A DNA stretch of 24,972 nucleotides from a virus. Position 1 is the first letter of the stretch. Every line of letters begins with the position of its first letter. The stretch spans positions 1-24,972 of the IMG/VR virus record IMGVR_UViG_3300025736_000185, one strand, 5' to 3'. Made by a program: the position numbers and the translations under genes. Below, piece after piece: positions 20,696-24,972 of this stretch. Below the pieces are notes generated by a model. It searched no databases. It was not told the origin of the DNA and saw nothing but the letters and a program-made list of their open reading frames with translations.

Positions 20696-20914
20696 CTAAC
20701 TCCTTAGGTTTCTACTTTGTTTCCGTCGTGGGTGTGTGGTCTCCGCGGGTACGGGTACCTCTTCCACCAGGCTCTCTACTGCTGCAGGCACCTCCTTGGG
20801 TACCGGCTTCTTAATCTCTGCAGGCGGGGTGTATCCAGGTACACGCTCTCCTGCTCCATATATTCGAGTCTTCCAAACAACTTGCTTTTTCGGTGGGACT
20901 ATATAATCCGACAT
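20696..20914 (-). CDS. Hypothetical 72-aa Pro/Glu-rich protein
   Basis: The frame is open from 20965, but the ATG at 20914 has GGAG 7 bases before it and is chosen; the extra 17 residues lie within the upstream gene. The N-terminus (MSDYIVPPKKQVVWKT) is followed by a Pro/Glu/Val-rich stretch and a basic end (RRKQSRNLRS). It looks partly disordered. It sits between the tail completion and tail tube genes. Small, rarely annotated tail-region proteins are common there; I cannot assign a function. Confidence 0.65.
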   Translation of the reverse strand: MSDYIVPPKKQVVWKTRIYGAGERVPGYTPPAEIKKPVPKEVPAAVESLVEEVPVPAETTHPRRKQSRNLRS

Positions 20915-20915
20915 G

Positions 20916-21413
20916 TTAGTCTCCGTTCTGTGTGGGCGTCTGGCGGTCCTGAGTGTACTGAACATACCATCGGGTCAGCAACCTCTTTGGTCTGTAGGCG
21001 TCTCCGTTGGGCTCTACAACCCTCTCTGCGCCACGGTACATCACGACGTCACACCCAGCCACTGCTACTGAATCGTTGATGCCAAACAGCTTCTTAAGGT
21101 CATCCAGTGCCAGATTCAGCAATGGGTTGATCTCGTAGTAGGGGATGGTCTCCTCTTCAGAGAGGCTGTGGCGTATAAGGATCTCAAAGATGACTTCATT
21201 CGAATACGAATTCGCGTCTGTGCCACCCTGGTCGTCTGTGTTGAGCTCTTCCCTGAGCATTATCTCGGCACTCGGGAAAGTCTGTTGCCCCTCGTCTGGC
21301 TGGTTCACGGTACCCCAGGTGAAGTTGTACGCACCCTCACGCATGCCAAGGATGAGCTCTTTCATGCCATCTTCGATGCGTGTGAGAATCGGGGCTGTTG
21401 CCAGTACGGTCAT
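20916..21413 (-). CDS. Tail terminator/completion protein, 165 aa (by position)
   Basis: The gene lies directly before the tail tube module, where the tail terminator is usually found. The layout fits: an N-terminal helix (ILTRIEDGMKELILGM), a beta-rich middle with PSAEIMLREE and VIFEILIRHS, and a helix at YEINPLLNLALDDLKKLFG. Such proteins cap the tube and join it to the head. GGAG lies 8 bases before the ATG, which shares its A with the stop of the membrane protein gene (TAATG). The family was not recognised with certainty. Confidence 0.6.
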   Translation of the reverse strand: MTVLATAPILTRIEDGMKELILGMREGAYNFTWGTVNQPDEGQQTFPSAEIMLREELNTDDQGGTDANSYSNEVIFEILIRHSLSEEETIPYYEINPLLNLALDDLKKLFGINDSVAVAGCDVVMYRGAERVVEPNGDAYRPKRLLTRWYVQYTQDRQTPTQNGD

Positions 21414-21667
21414 TACTTCTTCTCCACGGCCACGAGAATCTTGTCGAGCTTACCGTTAAATGTCGCCTTCATCTCGGTGATCTGCTTCGTATTGCCCTTG
21501 ATCTGCTCTGTCTGCTTTGCCTGTGTACCCTCGACGTGCAGGCTCCACCCGAAGACGCTGCCTACGAGTATGAAGCCGCCGATCACTACTGTCCGCCAGC
21601 TAATGAACCTACTCTTACAGTCCTTCTTCTCGGTCTCGATGATCTCTCTCATAGTGTGCTCATTCAT
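21413..21667 (-). CDS. Small single-span membrane protein in neck cluster, 84 aa
   Basis: N-terminal charged segment (MNEHTMREIIETEKKDCKSR), one membrane span at about residues 26-44 (VVIGGFILVGSVFGWSL), and a C-terminal helical, Lys/Gln-rich tail (about 48-84). The ATG has no clear ribosome site and lies after the stop of the previous gene, so translation is probably coupled. A membrane protein among head-tail joining genes is unexpected. It could be a holin-like or XhlA-like protein, a DNA-entry factor in the virion, or a late exclusion factor. I cannot decide among them. Confidence 0.65.
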   Translation of the reverse strand: MNEHTMREIIETEKKDCKSRFISWRTVVIGGFILVGSVFGWSLHVEGTQAKQTEQIKGNTKQITEMKATFNGKLDKILVAVEKK

Positions 21668-21669
21668 GG

Positions 21670-22059
21670 TTATCCCGGGAAGATGATTGCCGTCATGTTG
21701 TTCGCACGGTCTCGTGTCTCGTCTACAGAGCCGGTTATCATCTCTTTGCTGATCTGGCCCTTCACCTCTTTGTACAAATCGCGGTTCATGTTCCAGCCCA
21801 CGAAGTACTTGTTTTCGGCGGTCGGTCCGGAGTTGTTGAGACCGTACAGGTTCTCACAGATACGCATGTAAATGAAGACCACACCAAACCGTCTGAGCTT
21901 GTTGTGGATCGGGTCCGTCTCGATGTTATCGGGGTCTCTTACACCCAGCTGCTCAGCCAGGTCCTCGATCTCCTTGTCGGCCTCTTTGATGTAGTTCGTG
22001 AGGTTGGTGTTCCCGACGATACCCTTGTTGTCTAAGTCGGCGACGGTGATGTATGACAT
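21670..22059 (-). CDS. Head-tail connector (adaptor-type) protein, 129 aa
   Basis: The sequence starts with MSYITVADL, followed by NYIKEADKEIEDLAEQLG, a long-helix pattern of the gp6/gp15-type adaptors that bind the portal. The later helical region (HNKLRRFGVVFIYMRICENLYG) and position after the capsid genes fit. AAGGAG lies 5 bases before the ATG. It would sit on the portal ring and link it to the tail completion proteins. The call is by fold-like pattern and position. Confidence 0.6.
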   Translation of the reverse strand: MSYITVADLDNKGIVGNTNLTNYIKEADKEIEDLAEQLGVRDPDNIETDPIHNKLRRFGVVFIYMRICENLYGLNNSGPTAENKYFVGWNMNRDLYKEVKGQISKEMITGSVDETRDRANNMTAIIFPG

Positions 22060-22068
22060 GGGTGCTCC

Positions 22069-22449
22069 TTAATCTGCGAATCCTGAACGCACGATAACGT
22101 CGTCGATGGCTTCCTCTATCGCTCTGTACGTCTCTTCTTCCCTACGTGATGCCGCCTGCTCGAGGAATGGATCCGCTGCCCAGGACCCAAAGCCGTCGTG
22201 AATAGGCTCAGCGTACTTCGCTATAGCGCTATCCAGGAAGACCTGTGCCCCCGAGGGTGTGTCCATCTTCGTTACTGAGCTGGCAAGCGTACCGGTACGA
22301 GACTGGAACCTGTGGTTCGATGCGGCGTCCTGCGCTATCAGGTCAGCCTGTTTCTGCGCTTCTTCCTTCGCAGCGGCTTCGATAGCAGGCATGAGCTTAG
22401 TCAAACCGGCGGCTACTTCCTTCGCTCCTGTTACTTCTATGAGAGGCAT
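22069..22449 (-). CDS. HK97 gp10-like tail-completion protein, 126 aa
   Basis: An N-terminal helix rich in Ala and Glu (AIEAAAKEEAQKQADLIAQ) is followed by a RFQSRTGTLASSV segment (about 47-59) and a late EPIHDGFGSWAADPFLEQAA (81-100). This order (R-G-x-L, then Y/x-x-G, then PFL.x.A) is that of the HK97 gp10/minor tail completion family. The product acts at the head-tail joint. The gene follows the hairpin at 22462-22499; the ribosome site is weak (GGA only). Confidence 0.72.
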   Translation of the reverse strand: MPLIEVTGAKEVAAGLTKLMPAIEAAAKEEAQKQADLIAQDAASNHRFQSRTGTLASSVTKMDTPSGAQVFLDSAIAKYAEPIHDGFGSWAADPFLEQAASRREEETYRAIEEAIDDVIVRSGFAD

Positions 22450-22461
22450 ATAAAGTCCAAA

Positions 22462-22499
22462 GGGCGCACTACACCCCTGATAGGTAGTGTGGTGCGCCC
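22462..22499 (-). terminator. Strong hairpin after capsid/decoration genes
   Basis: GGGCGCAC pairs with GTGCGCCC (8 bp); after a one-base mismatch, ACAC pairs with GTGT and then CC with GG. It lies 10 bases after the stop of the decoration-type gene. The T-rich stretch after it on the minus strand (TTTGGACTTT) is imperfect, so it is probably a partial terminator or stabiliser that lowers expression of the neck genes compared with the capsid genes. Confidence 0.65.
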
Positions 22500-22509
22500 G
22501 GGAAGTTCC

Positions 22510-22863
22510 TTACGGAGTCTTCGTTGCGGCGATTGTTCCTGTGACACCCCAGTCGACTGAGAACGTGCCGTCGTCCTGCTTGAACCTTGCGCCTTCAAGC
22601 GGGCCAATAACGCGAGCTGTGGTTCCACCGATCTGTACAGTCAGGTTGCCCTGACCCGCAGCGTCGAAGTCTCCGGCGAGAATAGTCACAGGACCTGTAA
22701 CAGACCCCGTATTCTCAACACGGATGGTAAAGCGCTCGTCCACGTCGCAGTTGTCTACCTTCAGCCCAGACGTACCGGTAAGGCCTGAAGCCCGTACCGT
22801 TTGCGTCTCAGTCGCAGCAGAGTTGCGAACGCAGGTTGTGATGTCAATTGTATCTCTGGCCAT
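22510..22863 (-). CDS. Probable head decoration protein, 117 aa
   Basis: A beta-rich, Thr/Val/Gly-rich protein (RFTIRVENTGSVTGPVTILAG, TVQIGGTTARVIGPLEG, DWGVTGTIAAT) without helices or membrane segments, compatible with an Ig-like or jelly-roll surface protein. It is the first gene after the major capsid gene, in the usual place of decoration or head-fibre proteins. GGAGG lies 5 bases before the start, after a hairpin. It is bracketed by hairpins on both sides, so its mRNA level may be set with that of the capsid gene. The call is by position and composition. Confidence 0.55.
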   Translation of the reverse strand: MARDTIDITTCVRNSAATETQTVRASGLTGTSGLKVDNCDVDERFTIRVENTGSVTGPVTILAGDFDAAGQGNLTVQIGGTTARVIGPLEGARFKQDDGTFSVDWGVTGTIAATKTP

Positions 22864-22885
22864 TGTTATCCTCCAAAGGATGAGT

Positions 22886-22907
22886 GGGAGGGCCCTACGA
22901 CCCTCCC
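22886..22907 (-). terminator. Hairpin after major capsid gene
   Basis: CCCTCCC and GGGAGGG form a 7-bp GC stem around an 8-base loop, starting 18 bases after the major capsid stop. There is no U-tract. It probably protects the abundant capsid mRNA from 3' decay or acts as a weak terminator. Confidence 0.5.
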
Positions 22908-22924
22908 GGGATTACGTGGTTGGC

Positions 22925-23767
22925 TTACGATTCGTCTGCAGCCTTGCAGGACAGAACAGCCAGGTTAGCCGGACGCTCGACCAGTGCGCCGTAGACGTGC
23001 TGTCCACGGAGTCCGTCACCGATCTTGTCGATGAGACGGAGGGCTTCGATGTCTGCGATCTGCTCTGCGTACGTGATAGCACGCAGAGTTCCGGCAGTCA
23101 CCTTGTAGGCGTCGCCATCGGTCGGTACGTTGTTGCTCACGAAGATGTCGAAGTCCATGATTCTTGTCACGGCACCGTCGATGAGGGCCGCGTTGGTCGT
23201 TGACTCAAGCGGGATCTTCGCGAGACGCAGCTTGAGCTGGAACCACGCCGGGATGACCATGTAACGGCCGTCGGGCTCGCAGTTAGCTTCCGTCAGAGCA
23301 GCAGAGACTTCACCCATGTACTCAAGGACGTTGTCTGAGTTGATCTCGATCGGGGTGTCGGTCGTGCCGAGTCCGTCGAAAACGCCTGCGCCTGTGTACA
23401 GACCAGCGATGTACTGGTCGGCAACGTCACTGAAACCGTACGCAGCCTCTGAGGATGCGGCGGTCATGAGGTCGACGTTCGCCTGGGCCTTGTCGATGTC
23501 TTCAATGTAGATGCTGAAGCTCTTCGACTGGTCGATCGGCAGGTACTTCGCAGCCGATTCGAGCTGGTCGTACGTCAGGGTCGTGGAATTCTTGTCGTAA
23601 TCGCTGATCGAGACCGCACCGATTTGGTTGATCTTGACCCGGTCCCCGCCTGCGGCGAGCTGCGATTCGTACACACGGTTGGTAATGTTCGCGTATACCT
23701 GCTGCTTCCGGTTCGCAACGAACACTTCTGCAGACCATAGTTGGGGGATGAAGTTGTCAACTGACAT
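22925..23767 (-). CDS. Major capsid protein, 280 aa
   Basis: The N-terminus VDNFIPQLWSAEV (2-14) is typical of a group of HK97-fold capsid proteins related to the P22 coat protein. It is followed by a helix region, a strand-rich middle (ITNRVYESQLAAGGDRVKI) and ends with ALVERPANLAVLSCK, a late segment common in this group. It is preceded by a scaffold gene, the usual order. The product builds the icosahedral shell. AAGGAG lies 6 bases before the ATG. No separate protease gene was seen between portal and capsid genes in the window; a scaffold that is released rather than cut is likely. Confidence 0.87.
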   Translation of the reverse strand: MSVDNFIPQLWSAEVFVANRKQQVYANITNRVYESQLAAGGDRVKINQIGAVSISDYDKNSTTLTYDQLESAAKYLPIDQSKSFSIYIEDIDKAQANVDLMTAASSEAAYGFSDVADQYIAGLYTGAGVFDGLGTTDTPIEINSDNVLEYMGEVSAALTEANCEPDGRYMVIPAWFQLKLRLAKIPLESTTNAALIDGAVTRIMDFDIFVSNNVPTDGDAYKVTAGTLRAITYAEQIADIEALRLIDKIGDGLRGQHVYGALVERPANLAVLSCKAADES

Positions 23768-23777
23768 GTAAAGCTCC

Positions 23778-24500
23778 TTAGGTGGTTCCCTGAGCCTTAA
23801 GGTCTGCCCTTATAGCCGGGAGATTGGCGGCGATGTCTTCCTGGCTCATACGCTTAACCTTCTCAGGTGTGTATGACTCGCCAGTCGCCGTTGTATTCTG
23901 CGACGTGCTTCGCCCTCCGGGAGCTTGTGTGTTCTTAATCGTCTCAGGATGTGCTTCGTAGAACTTCTTACACCCTGTCTCGAAATCGATGATGTTGTCA
24001 CCATCCTTGAATACTACGACGTCGTCATCCTCCAGGGCGACGAGACCGTTGTTGATGAGACTCTCTGCCACGTACTCCGCACTCAACACCTTCTTACCGA
24101 AATCGCTGGTAAGCAGTTTAGCCCGGATGGTCTTCCGACCGGCCTTCGCCTCTATTGCCGTGGCTCTTTCAGTCGCGGCGATCCCGTCCTTCTGGGATTT
24201 CTCGAAGTCCTTGCGCAGCTTGATAAGCTCAGGGCTGGGTCCGTCCTTCGTTGGCGGTGCAGCGGGCGTCTTCAGTGTCTCGAGGAAATCCTCAAGCTCT
24301 GATTCTCCGTCGTAACCGAGTGCCTCTACTGCCGCCTTGTACACACGGAGCCCCTCGGCTTCCTTGTTCACTTTGTGCTTTGCTGTGACTCCACGGCTCT
24401 TTTCAGATTCAACAGCCTGGGTGTGAAAACTGATTAGGTCGTCGGCGTCGTCTAGTTTTGATACTGCTGCCCGGAATTCCTCCAGGGACTCGATAGGCAT
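23778..24500 (-). CDS. Scaffold protein, 240 aa
   Basis: The frame is open from 24521, but the ATG at 24500 has AAGGAGG 6 bases before it and the longer start has none, so 24500 is chosen. The protein is helical and charged: EEFRAAVSKLDDADD, LIKLRKDFEKSQKDG, ATERATAIEAKAGRKT. Its C-terminus (PEKVKRMSQEDIAANLPAIRADLKAQ) is short and basic-acidic, as in scaffold proteins that bind the coat at their C-terminal end. It is the gene before the major capsid gene, its standard place. Proteins of this class fill the procapsid and leave on maturation. Confidence 0.8.
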   Translation of the reverse strand: MPIESLEEFRAAVSKLDDADDLISFHTQAVESEKSRGVTAKHKVNKEAEGLRVYKAAVEALGYDGESELEDFLETLKTPAAPPTKDGPSPELIKLRKDFEKSQKDGIAATERATAIEAKAGRKTIRAKLLTSDFGKKVLSAEYVAESLINNGLVALEDDDVVVFKDGDNIIDFETGCKKFYEAHPETIKNTQAPGGRSTSQNTTATGESYTPEKVKRMSQEDIAANLPAIRADLKAQGTT

Positions 24501-24519
24501 AGCAAACCTCCTTGGGTTC

Positions 24520-24544
24520 ATTATAGAACGGTGTATTAGTGAAT
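24520..24544 (-). promoter_or_regulatory. Promoter-like motif before scaffold gene (ATTCACTAATAC N7 TATAAT)
   Basis: A perfect TATAAT on the minus strand follows ATTCACTAATAC by 7 bases. The same block with one change, and the same spacing, occurs before the chaperone genes (19556-19580). There is no -35 at the usual distance. A start near 24513 would fall on the ribosome site, so the leader would be very short. Confidence 0.4.
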
Positions 24545-24546
24545 TC

Positions 24547-24836
24547 TTACATGCTCACAAGGCCGTCGATTACCAGGGGTGCTCCATTGTGAGAGAAGGC
24601 CTCTGAACTCTCTTCTGTCTTGAAGTACTGTAGCACGCCACCCTGTATCGACTTTACGAGCTGTTCCGAGGGCGAGAAGGTAAAGCTATCTCCCCAGGTC
24701 AGCTGCATCCCGTTAAGTGGTGGACCATCCACCGAGCCCCCGTCCGGGGCATCACATCGACATCAGTCAGGATTATGCGCCCGACGTTCGTACCTGAGTA
24801 GTTGATCCTGACGCTGTGTACCAGGGTGATATCCAT
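24547..24836 (-). CDS. Small head-region gene in two frames, joined by a -1 shift
   Basis: The ATG at 24836 (AAGGAG 6 bases before it) starts MDITLVHSVRINYSG and reads a coherent protein to about residue 33 (ILTDVDVMPRTG), then runs to a stop at 24699. The second frame is open downstream from about 24755 to its stop at 24547 and continues the protein-like sequence (GGSVDGPPLNGMQ, WGDSFTF, VLQYFKTEE). A -1 shift at the GGGGG run (near 24737-24741 on the minus strand) would join them into about 96 residues. The second frame alone has only a GTG at 24732 without a ribosome site. It may be a single missing base in the sequence, a mutation or a programmed shift. The function is unknown; position is between the portal-like end and the scaffold. 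Confidence 0.6.
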
Positions 24837-24872
24837 CTTTGACTCCTTACTCCTCCGTGGGAGGGTCTACTA

Positions 24873-24972
24873 TTAGAGTGCCGGAGCGGTGCCCTGCGCC
24901 GGTAGTATCCTGTCTGCCTGTTCACGTGACACACCGAACGAGACCTGGGCTATCTCAAGGGCACTGTCTCTC
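24873..24972 (-). CDS. C-terminal end of a gene upstream of scaffold, possibly portal
   Basis: The last 32 codons of a gene that begins beyond the right edge, ending with a stop and two further in-frame-like stops nearby (TAATAGTAG). The visible part (SALEIAQVSFGVSREQADRI then a Pro/Ala-rich end) looks like a short helix with a small tail. Position just before the small gene, the scaffold and the major capsid protein makes a portal protein likely, and portal proteins often end with such an 'A-x-x-x-x-G-x-S' helix. This is inference, since only the end is visible. Confidence 0.45.
   Translation of the reverse strand, partial: RDSALEIAQVSFGVSREQADRILPAQGTAPAL

Overview
The window is part of the genome of a tailed double-stranded DNA phage (or prophage), most likely with a long non-contractile tail. 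It carries a head/neck/tail gene series with a tape measure protein, but no sheath or baseplate wedge genes. Genes are tightly packed, often with ATGA or TAATG overlaps, and most have strong AGGAGG-type ribosome sites. The host cannot be read from the sequence. An early-type lipoprotein with a lipobox fits a bacterial host with a conventional envelope, but names no taxon.

Left end, minus strand (1-1205): three genes read leftward. They are a 111-aa unknown, a 98-aa unknown, and the first 191 codons of a D12-class DNA adenine methyltransferase that runs off the edge. A 650-base region (1206-1853) separates them from the rightward genes. It holds a leftward promoter candidate, a possible 46-aa gene, a direct repeat and short palindromes.

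Plus strand (1854-5294): a likely early or accessory region of small genes behind two closely related sigma70-type promoters. Each promoter drives a ribbon-helix-helix type protein first. The first unit continues with a cysteine-rich 324-aa unknown, a stand-alone KilA-C-like domain protein and two proteins sharing a C-terminal motif. The second continues with a winged-helix protein, a 28-aa membrane peptide, a 105-aa unknown and a 101-aa lipoprotein.

Minus strand (24972 down to 5291): the morphogenesis cluster, read from right to left. Its order is: end of a probable portal gene; a small gene split by a -1 frameshift; scaffold; major capsid protein; a probable decoration protein; a set of neck/completion genes that includes an odd membrane protein; tail tube protein; two tail assembly chaperone frames joined by a canonical -1 slippery site; tape measure; a Dit-like protein; a 1701-aa collagen-like fibre; a 123-aa protein; a 1011-aa tail tip/hub protein; a 392-aa fibre-like protein; and a glycosyltransferase. 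This cluster meets the early operon tail to tail at 5291-5294.

The most interesting points are: (i) the collagen-like fibre with Thr in many Y positions, encoded in the same operon as a glycosyltransferase, which suggests a glycosylated triple-helical fibre; (ii) the duplicated promoter plus RHH-regulator modules with a shared 28-base upstream/-35 block; (iii) the GGGTTTAAAG double slippery site; (iv) the frameshifted gene before the scaffold; (v) the cluster of small envelope-directed proteins. No packaging, replication, integration or lysis genes are recognised inside the window.
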